This document shows, in pieces, positions 45,646 through 58,239 of a stretch of 64,000 nucleotides of DNA. Below the pieces are notes generated by a model. That model saw only the letters and a program-made list of their open reading frames with translations. It did no database searches and was not told the DNA's origin. The stretch is from Combretum micranthum (lineage: Eukaryota > Streptophyta > Magnoliopsida > Myrtales > Combretaceae), in the NCBI GenBank assembly GCA_024138025.1, contig JAMXBD010000642.1:62001-126000 (forward strand). Reading direction: 5' to 3'. The position numbers were made by a program, and so were the translations under genes. Within the stretch, counting starts at the first letter, position 1; every line of letters starts with the position of its first letter.

Positions 45646-48600
45646 TGTAAGGACCCAACTCATCCCATAGCTAAAACTCAGGCAAGTCAAATCCTTCGGC
45701 ACTATGATAACTTAAGTATTATCCGTATAGGCCTCCTTAAAAAATTTGTTTGTCTCAAACATTGTTAATGCATTTTAATATTTCGAAATCATATAATTGA
45801 ATTCTGAAGATAACTTGATTTAATAGTGATAAAACTAAACTTTACAAAAAATAAATTCCATAAGGTATCTCAATAGAGAATACATATCTATGACGATAAA
45901 CAAAGCTTCAAAGACTTAAATTACAAAACTCGGGCTCTACTAAGCCCTCAAAAGAATATATAGATTTTAAAAGATAAATCAAGTTCTTTAAATGAAAATA
46001 AAACAAAATACATCCAACAATCCTTATATGCTTCTCACTTCAACAAACTCCTCTCCAATATCCCATACACCTTAAATGAGCACCATCCTTATCGTCATCA
46101 TTTTCAAATCATCATCAACATCAACATCATCAATACATGGAAGGGAAACAACAATGAGCCGAATCTAGTGCACAGTAAAATAAACACACACAAAATGACA
46201 TACGAGCTTAGTCTAATGTAATACATAATAAACATATTAAATTTTAATTTAAAGTTAAATAAATCAACATTAGAGCACTCACACTCCGAAACACTATTAG
46301 GAACCTGTGGGTTTAAGTAACAACAGCTTCTAGGGGGTTAATATATGCAGCTCGGATAGCTATATCTCCTATATCCAACAGAAAAGGAAAATAGCCTCAT
46401 ATAGGATTCACAGCCGTTGCACGCACTTTACCCATCACAATCCATAATATAATAAGGCTCAACCAGTCCATAAATGTAAGCCCTACTATATTACTTCTCA
46501 CAATAAAGATAGACGTTACATTGATACCATTTGCCCCATCAGCTACCTATTAAGCCACTTTATGAATTGCTATTGCATAATGGCATACCATTGCATCATG
46601 GTAAAGGGGTGGCATAAGCACCCAAATTACCGTACCCGACTCCGAACAAGGTTATCACTCCCTAGACTAGATTAAACGACACAAGCACAATCAATACACA
46701 TTAATTATTGAGTCATCTTTAATTTTTTAATTCATTTTAATATGCCTATCCTAACATGCAACAAATATTACTGCGTACCATATCTAAAACCTAGTGGAGA
46801 TTAGAAGACAGTCCAAAAGAAACAGAAACCAGACCCAAACATCTGTTCAAAAGATTAAATTATATAAGCAGTTCGATTATTTATCTTTTTATATTAAATT
46901 CTTATTAAAAACCCATTTTATGTTTTATTTGATCAGACTTGAAAATAGGAACCCCGTCATAGTAGCAAAGATCGTCCCACCAAGATAGAGATAGTTCTCG
47001 TTGTCTGTCAAATTATTTTAATTAACCTCTCTTTGGTCTAACATATTTTAGAAATTACTTACTCTTTGTTATTTAATGTTTAACCTAAAATATTAATCTA
47101 GGTTGATTCTAGTTAAGTCTATATTAAATTAATCCTAATCAAATTGATTATACTAAATCAATCTAATTCATTTTAACTCATTATAGCTTATTAAATCAAG
47201 TTGAACTTAAATTTATTAACTAAGTTCATTTTATACTTCGAAACATGTTAATTCAAATTAATTACTAAACCTATTAATTCATTTTTAATTGTACAAATTA
47301 ACTAACATATCAGGTTAACTACCATTTATCTTTTTTAATTTATTTTTTTATTCTTATTTATTTTTATGAAGAACATGGGCAGGTACACGACGATGCTTAA
47401 CCTTATGTTCCTTATATATGAGATACACACCCAAAACAATTCATCTTGTTTTATTCATAAATTTGACTCGAGAGAAGCATGACACGATAGAGTACACTAT
47501 GTTTTAGTCATGTTTCTCTTTAAGTTAAAATAAAGAGAAACACAATGCAAAGATTGAATCATGTTTAGTTTTAGCGAGAAGTACAGTAAGATAAATCTAG
47601 CCATGTTCAAGTCGTGCTTCCCCATAAGTAAAAACATGATGAAGTATATTAGGTTGTGTTTATCCCGTGTTTCACTTGTCATATTGAACACGCCACGATT
47701 AGAGCGAAACGCAATCAAACAGGATAAGCCATGTTTCTTCTTAACACATAAAACACACACGAAATAGAGAGAAACATGATAGGATAAATGTGTGTTCCTT
47801 CTGTGTTGTTTTGGAAATGTATACGTAAAATAGATTAGAGAGAAGACGGCTGGACACAATTGGTCTTATTCCAACTGTTTCTCCTCCGTAAGTATATTTC
47901 AAAAATTTTCAAGTAAAAACAAGGAGCACGACTTAATATGGTCCCTTATATTCCCTTCAACTCTTTGCTCTATTTTTAGTTTCGAAAACAAAACATATTT
48001 TACTACTCATTTTACATCATTTTTCAACATTTAACATCTTATATTCATCATATAAACTTAGAATTATCATTCAAAACACATATATTCATATTTTTACTTC
48101 ATATTTCATCTCAATCCTAATTCTAACATATATGTTTTTTCTTAGTTTCAACATATAACTTCATATATTACAAGATTATATGTTTCATCTTAATTCCTAC
48201 TTATAACTAACATCAATCATCTAGTACAACATATACAACAATCAAAACATAATAAAAACAACAACTTACTAGGCTACTCAATCTTCATTTCTTGTTGTTT
48301 AAGCTACCCTAAGCTTATTTTCCATTTTCTATCTTCTTGTCCAACTTTAATTTCTCTCATAATCTTCTAAAATTTGAGATCTTAAGGGTAAATTTTAAAG
48401 AATGAAAAGAGAGAGGAAGGAGAAGGGAAAAGGAAAGAAAAGAAATGGGAAAGGAGAAGAAGAGAACAGAAAATGAAAATGGGAAAAGGAAAGAAAAACA
48501 TAAGGTTTGTGAAAAATTAAAGATATTTTTAGAATAAGGTATTAGATTTAATCTTTATGATAATTATATTAAGTATTAGAACTAAGTTGAAAATCATTTG

Positions 48601-49100
48601 AGAAACCTTTTTTTTTGCCAAACAATTTGAAAACTATATAATAGAAATTAATATCTTGAATCGCAAATCTAATTTATGTATCCAATTTATAAGAAAGTGA
48701 TATTAAATATAAGTTTGGTTAAGAATTGATAATTTTAAACAAGCAATTGATTTCAAAAATTATAAAGATTTCAGAAAATGAAACTTAAACTAAGATTCAA
48801 GGCTTAGGAGTTTAAATAAAACATTTAACTTGAATGTTTAAGAGTTTGAGATTTGAAGTTGGATTATATGAATGATATTTGAAAAAAAATTGAAAAAGAT
48901 TATAAAATTCAATTTGTTAAAATGGATAGATAAAACAATTAAACCAATTTAAAAGAAATATTTTAAATCTCAAATATCAACTTAACCGATTCTAATTTAA
49001 TTATATCAATTTATCTAATCATTTCCTATTGTTTATTTATTATGTCCATTTAAACTATCTAAATTAAAATTCTAACTAGGTGAAGGTTTGGGGCATTTCA
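45646..49100. repeat. ~3.46-kb solo LTR, probably gypsy (Tekay-like)
   Basis: TG...CA ends (TGTAAGGACCCAACTC...GGTTTGGGGCATTTCA) lie inside the MITE, flanked by TCCAC (45641-45645) and TCCAT (49101-49105), a 4-of-5 target duplication. The LTR length and the opening TGTAAGGACCC are typical of large plant gypsy LTRs. There is no internal coding region, as expected after LTR-LTR recombination. A minus-strand frame at 47859-47497 (120 codons) is an accident of tandem repeats. Confidence 0.6.
47480..47770. repeat. Degenerate ~50-bp tandem units inside the LTR
   Basis: Variants of CATGTTT(C/A) followed by about 45 bases ending in ATGA or GATAAATC occur five or six times. They produce a spurious 120-codon frame on the minus strand with recurring HVSLYF-like words. 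Confidence 0.5.
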
Positions 49101-49244
49101 TCCATCATGTTATGACATGTGTCAACAGTAACCTTAATTGGCTCACTTTCCTAAACATTGTGATATCAAATGAACCACTCAAAATGCTGTAACCTCAAAT
49201 GAGCTTGTCCCAAAACGTTGTAACCTTACGACGTAATTTATCCT

Positions 49245-50055
49245 GAAAAATCCAAAACCACATTATCTTCCTTGATTTCCACAATCATATTTAACTTCTC
49301 TTTCTCATCTTGCATACTTACATATGATAAAGTACCAATTTGGAGGGAGTTTAGGGTTTCTCGCTACAATTATGATATGATAAGTCTCCTTTTTCCTCGT
49401 CTTCATTATGATGTTCTCTTTTTATCATACTTCCTACGTAATTATTATTTTTTAATTGGCTAAGGATAGCTCTTTTTTGTTAGGTATGTAAAAATTTCCC
49501 TTTTCATGCTTTATTTTTCTATTTTAAAATATCATAGCTCTTTAGTTCAAATATGCTAGTGAAAAAAATTGTTAATCTATGGTTATGGAGCATTACATTG
49601 GTCTTCCAACCATTTGGACAATTTTATTAGATTACTTGTTAGAATTCATAATTATTAAAATTTTTGTCTTGGTTATTTCTACACTAGATTGATAAGATGA
49701 TTTATGGCTCTTATAATTTCTCAGCTCTCACCATATCAATATACTAATAGAAAAATTCATTGAAACTCATCTTGCCATCTTTATCTAGATCTCTTTCCAC
49801 GTTGAAAGTAAAAAGTTCAAAGACACATAGTGAAAATAATTCAAGCATGTCCGCAATTGTGAGCACACAAGGGAGCCAATATAGGTACAAGATAAAGACA
49901 ACCAAACATTAAGTTATAATGAGTATTAAGCTCTTACAAATACTGTAAATGTCCTAATTAATGAGATATTTCACATTAATAGCGCATAAAAACCAAATGT
50001 TCAAACAATGGACATGATAAAACAAACTAGTAGAGTATACATATGATGGTAAATA
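49245..50055. other. Intergenic, nothing recognised
   Basis: AT-rich, with short frames only (such as 49272-49463), none with a recognisable motif. Confidence 0.5.
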
Positions 50056-50662
50056 TGTTAGTGTGTGATTTAAAAATAAAAAACACAATACTCTAGATAG
50101 CCAATTATCTCTAACCATTTAGCATATCAATTTCGGCTAACAATTGTTGACTTTTCCTTTTTGTAAGCTGTAAATTTTTTAGTTAGAAAACCGACTCTAA
50201 CCAGGCTTGATGGCCAAGGGAATTTAAGGCTATAATAGCCTTTGCTAGATAGTGAAAGGAGGTGTATATGCTTAGATGTGGTATGCTTGAGTTTTGTGTT
50301 CCTTGTGTGTAAGTGTTGTTGTGAGAGGTTCAAAAATAAATAAATAAATAAAAACCTCAATAGAAGAAGAATTGAGAGTTTGAAAAGAATTCGTTGAGTT
50401 ATTCTCTAGTGTTCTTTTGAGTTTTTAGTGCGTGAAAAATATTGCATTTGTATTGTGTAGTTGTAACAATTTTCCACACGTGAATATTTTTCTTGGTTGT
50501 CTCTGGACAACACCTAAGGTTTTTCTCCACTTTGGAGTTTTTCACATAAATTTTTATTTTTGATTTCTCTATTGCTATTTAATTTTTTTTTTCAAAAGTT
50601 GATAGGGGAGGCGTAGAAATTTCTCATAATTAACCAAGTGGGTTTGTTAAAAATTCTCAACA
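50056..50662 (+). repeat. 5' LTR of the gag-only copia
   Basis: 607 bp. It shares with the 3' LTR the words GTTGACTTTT, AAGGCTATA(A)ATAGCCTTTG (a TATA-like core) and GTGTTCCTTGTGTGT(A/G)AGTG. Confidence 0.9.
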
Positions 50663-50677
50663 ATTGGTATGAAAGCC
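50663..50677 (+). promoter_or_regulatory. Primer binding site of the gag-only copia
   Basis: ATTGGTATGAAAGCC directly after the LTR differs at a few positions from the usual TGGTATCAGAGCC for tRNA-Met. Confidence 0.8.
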
Positions 50678-50745
50678 TACAGATTACTGAGATGTGGTGA
50701 AGTTTTAGTGGGTTTTGTGTACTAAATAGAAAACATAAAGAAGAA

Positions 50746-51700
50746 ATGTCAATAGCTAAATTTGATATTGAGAAATTTGATGGACGGATTAATTTTAGCT
50801 TATGGTAAATCCAAGTAAAAGATATATTGATTCAATTTGGATTGTATAAAGCTTTGAAAGGAGACTGATCTCTTTGACCAATAAGTAGAATTTAGATGTA
50901 GATGGTGATCATAGTAAAAGCTCATGGAAGTCCAAAATGAGCGATGAAGACTAGGGAGACTTAGACATGAAAGCGGCCAATCTAATTCATCTATGTTTAG
51001 TAAAAAATGTTCTTAGTAATGTGGTTAGGCTATCTATAACAAGGGAGCTTTAGGATAAGCATGAAGAATTGTACCAAACAAAAAGTGTTTTAAATAGGTT
51101 AAATTTGAAGAAGTAATTTTATAAATTGCAAATAGAAGAATGTACAAAAATTTTAGATCATGTAAGTATCCTAATGGGATTATATTTGAATTGGAAACCA
51201 TTGGAGTTAAAATAGATGAAGAGGATAAAGTCCTACAACTCATCTTATCTCTTCCTTCTAATAAACATATGCAACCTATCTTAATGTATGGAAATGATAC
51301 TGTAGTTTTCTCAATGATAGCAAGCAAACTAATTTATGAGGAAAGAAGACTAAAAGGTTGAGATAATATATCTGTTAAAAATTCAGTATTAGTTATTAGT
51401 GGACATGCGAATAAGAACATCCCCATGAAGAAGAAAATTTTATGCTGAGGGTGCTGACAAATTGGGCATCTAAAGAAGGAATGCATAAATGTTAAGCTGG
51501 TTTGACTAAAGCTCTAAGGGGAAAAATGATGCCACTAATGTTGTCTCCCTAAAAGAGGAAGATGGTGAATTTAATTAAAGAATATATGTCATCATGGCAT
51601 GATAGCTACCAATGAGAAGCCATGTAAAAGAACGTTTGGTTGGTAGAATGTCCACGAATTTGCACACGAACATTGGCTAATGCTTATGTAAGGTATAAGG
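50746..51700 (+). pseudogene. Gag relic of the gag-only copia
   Basis: From the ATG at 50746 the frame reads MSIAKFDIEKFDGRINFSLW and then a stop, followed by IQVKDILIQFGLYKALKGD. After frameshifts come LYQTKSVLNRLNLKKQF, ILDHVSILMG, LQLILSLPSNKHMQPILMYG and SKLIYEERRLKG (51140-51361). All are consecutive blocks of plant copia gag. A broken zinc-knuckle region follows (GC.QIGHLKKEC, about 51445-51490). No pol sequence follows. Confidence 0.85.
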
Positions 51701-51935
51701 TGGAATGAATGAATGTCAATAGCTAATGACTTCAACGAAAATCAGCATGGAAGTTGCACCGTAATGTATTAGCAATTTATCGACATGATTTAAAGATAAA
51801 TTCTTGGAGTAACGATTTAATTCCAAGTAGATATACTTTTTATGGTGGAGTATGATAACTCTTACAATTTGGAGTTATGGTTGTCTGTAATAGATAATGT
51901 TATGGTAACAGTATTTTCTTAATCATGATAGAGAT

Positions 51936-52534
51936 TGTTAGTATATGATTAAAAGAAAAAAGAACAAAGCTCTAGATAACCGTCTCTAGCTATTTAGCAT
52001 GTCAATTTCAGCCAATAATCGTTGACTTTTACTTTTGTAAGTTGGAATTTTTGAGTTTGAAAAAATCAACTTTAATAAAGCCTGATGGCTAAGGAATTTA
52101 AGGCTATAAATAGCCTTTGCTAGATAGTGAAAAGGAGGTATATATGCCTAGATGTGGTCTATGTGAGTTTTGTGTTCCTTGTGTGTGAGTGTTGTTGTGA
52201 GAGATTCTAAAAAAAAAAAACTCAATAGAAGAAGAATTGAGAGTTAAGAGTTTGAAAAAAATTCTTTGAGTTGTTTTCTAGTGTTCATTTGACATTTTGG
52301 TGCAAAAAAAATTGTATTTGTATTATGTGGTTATAACAATGTTCCACTTAGTGAATATTTTTTCTTGGTTGTCTCTAGCAACACCTGTGGTTTTTCTCTA
52401 CTTTTGAGTTTTTCATGTAAATTTTTGTCCTATTGATTTCTCTGTTGTTTAATTATATTTCTTTCAAAAATTTATATGGGAGGCATAGAAATTTCACATA
52501 ATCAATTAAGTGGGTTTATTTAAAATTCCTAACA
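51936..52534 (+). repeat. 3' LTR of the gag-only copia
   Basis: 599 bp; ends ATTCCTAACA then the target duplication AAATA. Differs from the 5' LTR by scattered substitutions and poly-A length. Confidence 0.9.
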
Positions 52535-52539
52535 AAATA

Positions 52540-55499
52540 AACACTAGAAGATCTTATAAAAGATAAAAATGTTAGAGAAGATACTATTCAATTGTACTAA
52601 GCCAAGTATGTCTAGAATAAATATTCACTAGCATAAAAAATATGATAATAAAGCTCTTTTTTAAATCGAAAACCATCATAAGTGGATATCTTTTCGTTAA
52701 GCACTAACATTACTTTGTTAATGATATAATTGCCTTTATAGGATAGGACTGTCTTACTAGTTCCATTCATAATTTTTAGTAATATAATTCTTGAGATAAG
52801 GAAAGCATAATTAACTTGACTTAAAAAAAAATAGTGTATATCTTGTAACATTAACATCCATTGTAATTGGTGGGATAAAAGCATCTAAATAAGAAGTTGT
52901 TTTGATGTTTAGTTATGTATGTTAACTACGTAAAATTACGTTACGATGTTGATGTCAAGCTACTTTTATGTTTATGCTGTTTTCTTTGTTTCTCAATGCA
53001 ACCTTAGGAGAAAAATTTAATTATTAGACAATTGGACCTTGATGTGCATCATATACATAGGCTAACCATGTGAGTCAGGGCTAAAGGATTTCAAAACCTC
53101 ACCAGGCACATGATGATTGACAACCACATGAAGATGAGCTTAACTAGTGCATTCTTTCCATTTACATGATACTTTAGGTAAATAGATTAATTTAGCTTGG
53201 TTGTTCTATTAATGCATGTAATGGTTTTAGTTTTGACATGTCACCACGATTGTATTTGGGGTTTGAGTGGTTTTGTTTGACAAGAGGTGGTTATGTTCCA
53301 TGGGATTGGGGTGGTTCAATAAAGGAGATAGAGAGATCGTTTAGCGATATGAAGATGAAGTTCAAGTCAATTTGGTGAAGATGTGTGAGTGAGGTTTCAA
53401 GGGTCGTGGTTTGGTGATGTTTGTAAGAGTTCATATTCAAGTCGTAGGCTTGTTATGACTTAGTGAGAGACAGAGGTGCCCAGCAATGTTTGTATTATAA
53501 TTAAAGGCAGATATTAGTTGGTGTGTTTGGTATATGTTACTTAGAAGTAGTTTTGGTATGTATAGACGCAATGCTATAAAGCAGAAAAAGATGGTGTGAT
53601 TTTGATATGTTGTGAAGAAAATAGATTTGTCTAGTGGTAGTTCTATAGATATTAGATGATTCAGTTTAAGGGACTTCGGTGATTTGTGAGTGGATGAATT
53701 TAACTTATTACGATGAGTTCAACTTAAGTCATGTTTCAATTATGGGTATGGCTCTTTGTGTTGTAATGAGTTTTTGAAGGTGTAGTTCAGGGTTCAAGTT
53801 AGGAGCAACAATAGATAGTTGATTTGTTATGTGTGTAGCCATGTCGATTTAGTTCATTTGTGGTTGTGAAGGAGGGATTTGTTAGATGTCTAAGGTCCTA
53901 AAGAGTTTGATGTAGTAGATATGAAGGGTGGTTAATTATGATTTGGTGTGGTTTCGAAGTTTTAGAAGGTTGATCTACTCATAGGTTATGAAGGTGTGTT
54001 GCAATGAAGTGCAAGCTTGTACTAATTGGATCAATTTAGGGTGTAGTTGTAGTGCGCATTATGCAAGAGAGTTCAGTGCCCGGATTTAAAGAGAGGTAAG
54101 TTAACTTAATTAGAAAGAGAGTGAAAGGTGTGTTTATAGAGAAAGAAGAGAAGAAGATCTTTTAGAGGAAGAAGATGATTCCTTGGTTTTTGGTTCCCTT
54201 TTTATTTGTTTCAATAGAAATTCCTCATAGCGATCCATTTTGATGAGAAGTATATGTTTTTGACAAGTCTAAATCAAATCTCAAAAAAGTCTAGATTTTT
54301 TTTCTCATTGAGCATCCCTTTTCTTACCATAAATCCTAGTTATAGAAATAATTTTTTATTTACTAATTCATTTAAAAAAATACATGAATACCATTTTGAT
54401 GAAATAGAATTACCAAGTATACCAACATTATATCGCATGCCCCATATGAGATACTTAATGTGCATTTGATGTCACATTAAGAAATTACGATACAAGTGTC
54501 CTTATTGTTTTGTTAGCTATGGTTAATAGCACACGCTTATAGTATTTTCTTTTTTATTTATTCCAATGTGGCAGCTGAAGTCGATATTGAAATGACAAAT
54601 TAAGGAATATTATTGGTTGAGAGTCTCTACAGCTGCACTTCAAGGGACATTATATGATATTAGTTCTACAAGTCTAAAGTTAGGGAGCTTGAAACGTCAC
54701 TTGCCATTAAGTGGGGGAATGAATGCATCATTAGGGACCTTGAAACGTCATTAGATTTATGGTCAATTCATATCGTAATTTCGCTATGCAATATAAATAT
54801 TGTATGTACATTTTTATGCTACATTTATTGCATATGATAGTAGTGTAAATACTAGTCTTGCATTTCCTTTATGTGATATAATATTAGTATTTTTGTAACT
54901 ACGTTTAAATATTTATTGCTTTGGTAATTTTTTTTAAAAATGGCAGTAAACATGTGATTTACCTCTTACTTCTATTACTGTTTTCATGATAAATCTTAGT
55001 AAGATTTTGTAAAAATATGACAGAAATTATCAAAATTTATGCAGATTTGAAATTATCTAAACTTTCTCTCAATTTCTCACACTCTTCTTTGCTATCTGAA
55101 GTTAAGGATGATCACGTGCTGTGCAGGTGATGTTCTACACAGGTTTATGATTATTGGCCTTAAGTTGTACTTTATGTGTTTGATTTATTATAAGTTCCTT
55201 AGGTTAAATATTTTAAATGGGCCCAAATATTTTAGTTCCTTTTATTATAACTAGCCATATTACCCATGTGTATTTAAGCCTTAAAGCTCTTTGACCTTGA
55301 AAAAAAAAATTATATTGACCTAATCCCATATTTTTCCCAATTTCATAATATTTTTTTTACTTCCTTAATTTTTTCATTTTTGAAGATTTTTTTTCTTTTT
55401 ACTTTTTCTAGTGTTTTTGTATAAACTGGACATAAAAGAAAAATAATGGTGTAAGCATAATGAATTAAAAAACATGCAACTCATCCAAAGTAGGTGCGA
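52540..55499. other. Intergenic, nothing recognised
   Basis: No frame carries a recognisable domain. 53.0-54.1 kb is richer in G than its surroundings (GGTTATG/GTGTTG/GAAGGTG words) and could be an old repeat, but I cannot define ends. The frame 54254-54469 has no motif. Near 54.69-54.75 kb GGGAGCTTGAAACGTCA and GGGACCTTGAAACGTCA form a short direct repeat. Confidence 0.5.
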
Positions 55500-56030
55500 T
55501 CTCAATACTAAGAAAAAATGACAAATGAGACAAAAGTCTTTCAAGACAAACTTAGTATTTACAGTTTTAAATGAAATTATCTACTAATTGAAAAGTGGAA
55601 ATGAAATTATCTACTAACCGAGAGGTGTAACTAATAAGAACCGTATCATCAACATATAATAAGAAATTTAAAGCATCAAATGAAGGTCATAAAATGAATA
55701 AAGATAAATCAGCTTAACCACCAAGAAAATATGTTGAAGTAGAAACGCGCAAAAGTAATCAAACTAGGTTTGGGGATCTTACTTTAAGCCATAAACTACA
55801 CATCAAAGCTTATAAATATAATGTGCAAAGTAGGGATCGACCATATATGGAGGTTGCTCCATGTGAACGTCTTTAAGAAAATATCTATGGAGCAAGGGCT
55901 TTCGACATTTGATTGATGGATAGATCATTGTCAATTAAGGGCATGATTAAGAACAAGTCTCATAGCCATTGGTTAATTAAGAGGGGAAAAGGTTTCAATA
56001 GAGATGACACCATCCGTTTGATGATAACTC
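55500..56030 (-). pseudogene. Copia RT fragment
   Basis: In changing frames the minus strand encodes HMEQPPYMVDP (canonical YM.QPPGF.DP), YGLKQDPPNLV (YGLKQAPRAW), GVKADLSLFI (KADPSLFI) and NFLLYVDDTVLIS (LLYVDDI.LT), in the correct order. These lie between about 55.94 and 55.6 kb. It stops abruptly at the LTR of element 2, which may have inserted into it. Confidence 0.6.
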
Positions 56031-56049
56031 TGAAAATGCCTAGGAACAC

Positions 56050-57251
56050 CTTTTTTTTTTTTTTGTATTTGTTGGTTGGGGGGGGGGGGGGTGTGTATGA
56101 ATTGAGTCTTTGCCCAAAAAACTAAATGATTGATTTTAATTTCATCAAATCAAAATACACAAAAAAATTGCAGCAAATAAATAAACAAAAGATATAATGC
56201 GTAAATTAAAAAGAAAGGGATAGGGAAAATCAAACTAATATTTTAACTAGAGTTCGGCCCTCTTCTTTCTCTCTACAGTCCACTTTTATTTATCTCAAAT
56301 TGATGCTCAAGTTGACCAATACAATGGTTTACAGTAAAAAGGAAATAAACTATTTCCTTTTTCTCTCTAGAATACTCTCAAATAGACAGCAAAAATTAAG
56401 AATAGAGCTCTAGAGTGTCTTTTTCTCTCTATACAAATATTTGCAAATTTTAATGTACAAGAGATCAAGAAAATAAAAGATTTGTTTCATTATAATAAAA
56501 AGCTCGTAAATGATTTTGACACTTGGTTCTTTTTTTACTTCACTACTCTTCACTTCTCATGTTAGTCTTTTAGACTTTGTATATAAATAGCCATTGAAAT
56601 TCAAAAGTTCGTTAGACACAACATCTATAATATGACAAACTTTAAATGCGCTTCAATGGCTCTTTTCTTGCCACATCGACTCATATTTTAAGACCTCACA
56701 CCTCAAGCGTCGCACCCAAACTTGACCCACGACAGCCTCTCCACATGTGTGCTTCTTTGAGCCTCAAATTCAAACTGTCGTGCCTTAAACTTGAATACGT
56801 TAAGGTTTCGACTTGACCCTCAACCAATACTTTGTCGTCTTTAGCTTTGTCGAGCCTTGGCTTTGAATCGGTGGTGCCTCAACTCTTTAGCACATCAAGC
56901 CCTAAAATTGACTTCGATAAGTCTATTCTTTGCCTTGTCATTCTTAGTCTTTAACTTATCGCGTCTTGATCACTTGATTTGTCTAGGCTTCAACCAACCC
57001 CTTGACCACTAATTTGGCATTCTTAAGCTTGTCGAGCTTTAGCCTTTGCTTTGTCGTGCCTTAACACTTGACTTTGGCTTGCCCTCAACCATTCCTTATT
57101 TTTGTTAAAACCTGTAGAAAACTCTACGAACACACACAAAGCAGACACACACACATATTTATGACTTATTAAGTATAGTTTACAACAATAAATAGTTGAT
57201 TACGCATTAACTTGTCTCATCAAAATTCATATTGCACTCTTAAGTTCAATA
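56050..57251 (-). repeat. 3' LTR of element 2
   Basis: Shares GAATTGAGT.TTTGCCC, TGATTTTAATTTCATC, CCTCAA/CGCACC words and the end CTCATCAAAATTCATATTG...TTCAATA with the element 1 LTRs. The outer end is blurred by a 17-base T run and a 13-base G run at 56051-56091. The polypurine tract AAAAAGAGGAAGATT (minus) abuts the inner end. Confidence 0.7.
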
Positions 57252-57551
57252 ATCTTCCTCTTTTTGATGAAGACAATTTATGCACAATTAACTCATATTC
57301 ATATCAGCAATCTGCTTCTCAATGAAGCATCTAGGTTTTAAGAGAATTTTCAATTTTATAGGTTTTAAAACAAATTTTCTAATGCTTAATTTTGTATATT
57401 TTTTTCTCCCCCCTATCAAAACATACTTAACGTACACTGTTAATTGTGCATCCACTCTCTCCCTCTTTGTACTCATCAAAAACAAAATTATAACAAATTT
57501 AATATATGCAAGTAAGAAGAGATGCACAGGTATACATTATTCAACTCAAAA

Positions 57552-58050
57552 CAAATGCCTCAAAGAGGACTTCACATTTGCCTATATACCCATGTAAGAC
57601 TTCAACACTTGCCTATACTCGGATAAGACTTCACCACACATGTTTATGCTTAAATAGGACTTCACTGCTTGCCTATATTCAGATAGGACTTCATCACTTG
57701 CCTATACTCAGATAGGACTTCACCACATTTGAGTATATACTCATATAGGACTTCACCGTTTGCGTACTCAGATAGGACTTCACCACACTTGCCCTATGCT
57801 CGGATAGAACTTCACCACATTTGCCTATACACAGATAAAACTTCACCATAAATGTCTATACACCAATAGGACTTCACATACATGCCTATGCTCACATAGG
57901 ACTTCATTGCTTGCCTATATCCATGAAGGATTTCACCACTTTGTCTATCCTCAGGTAGGACTTCACCATAAATACCTCAACACTTGAGGACTACACACCA
58001 TAATGCCTATGTATAGTAAAACTTTACCACATTTGCCTCATCACATGAGG
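57552..58050 (-). repeat. ~30-bp minisatellite, about 16 units
   Basis: Units of 28-31 bases, each with TTGCCTATA(C/T)TCAGAT or close variants followed by AGGACTTCAC, repeat about 16 times with moderate drift. They sit in the untranslated 3' part of element 2, between RNase H and the polypurine tract. Element 1 has a shorter, more irregular version at the same place (19812-20100). Confidence 0.85.
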
Positions 58051-58239
58051 ACTTCACAAAAAATAGTAAGCTCATATATAGCAGATACGGAAAAACATCA
58101 GAGCACTTTTCTTCACAAAATGCAGCAATCAAACCAAATTATCATAGATTAACACATAAATAGATCCAACACAAGCACAGACCAGATTTTTAGGCATATC
58201 ATATTTAGCCCAAAATTTTGTTCTATGTCAATTTGGTTC

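Larger units (their letters stand above)
45479..49244. mobile_element. MITE with ~125-bp inverted ends, split by a solo LTR
   Basis: The left part (45479-45645) begins AGGTAAATTGCATCTGAATG. The reverse complement of the right end begins AGGATAAATTACGTC. They stay parallel through GTTACAACGTTT, CTCATTTGAG or TTCATTTGAG, GGTTCATTT and ACA(T/C)G. Without the inserted LTR the element would be about 306 bp with no coding capacity. The inverted ends fit the Mutator-like MITEs common in plants, but I could not confirm a 9-bp target duplication (AAAAAAAAG versus GAAAAATCC). Confidence 0.65.
50056..52534 (+). mobile_element. Compact gag-only copia retrotransposon
   Basis: Two LTRs of about 600 bp (50056-50662, 51936-52534), both starting TGTTAGT and ending CAACA or TAACA, flank an internal region of only 1,273 bp. 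AAATA is present on both sides (50051-50055, 52535-52539) as target duplication. The primer site TTGGTATGAAAGCC abuts the 5' LTR. The interior contains a gag relic and no protease, integrase or RT, so the element could only move with proteins from a relative. The LTRs differ by several substitutions and small indels, so insertion is not recent. Confidence 0.9.

Noticed and set aside
47497..47859. 120-codon open frame on the minus strand.
   Set aside because: It lies wholly inside tandem units of a solo LTR, contains recurring words created by the repeats, and resembles no protein.
54254..54469. 71-codon frame with SLSIPFLTINPSYRNN.
   Set aside because: No recognisable domain, no splice context and low-complexity surroundings; not enough to call a gene.
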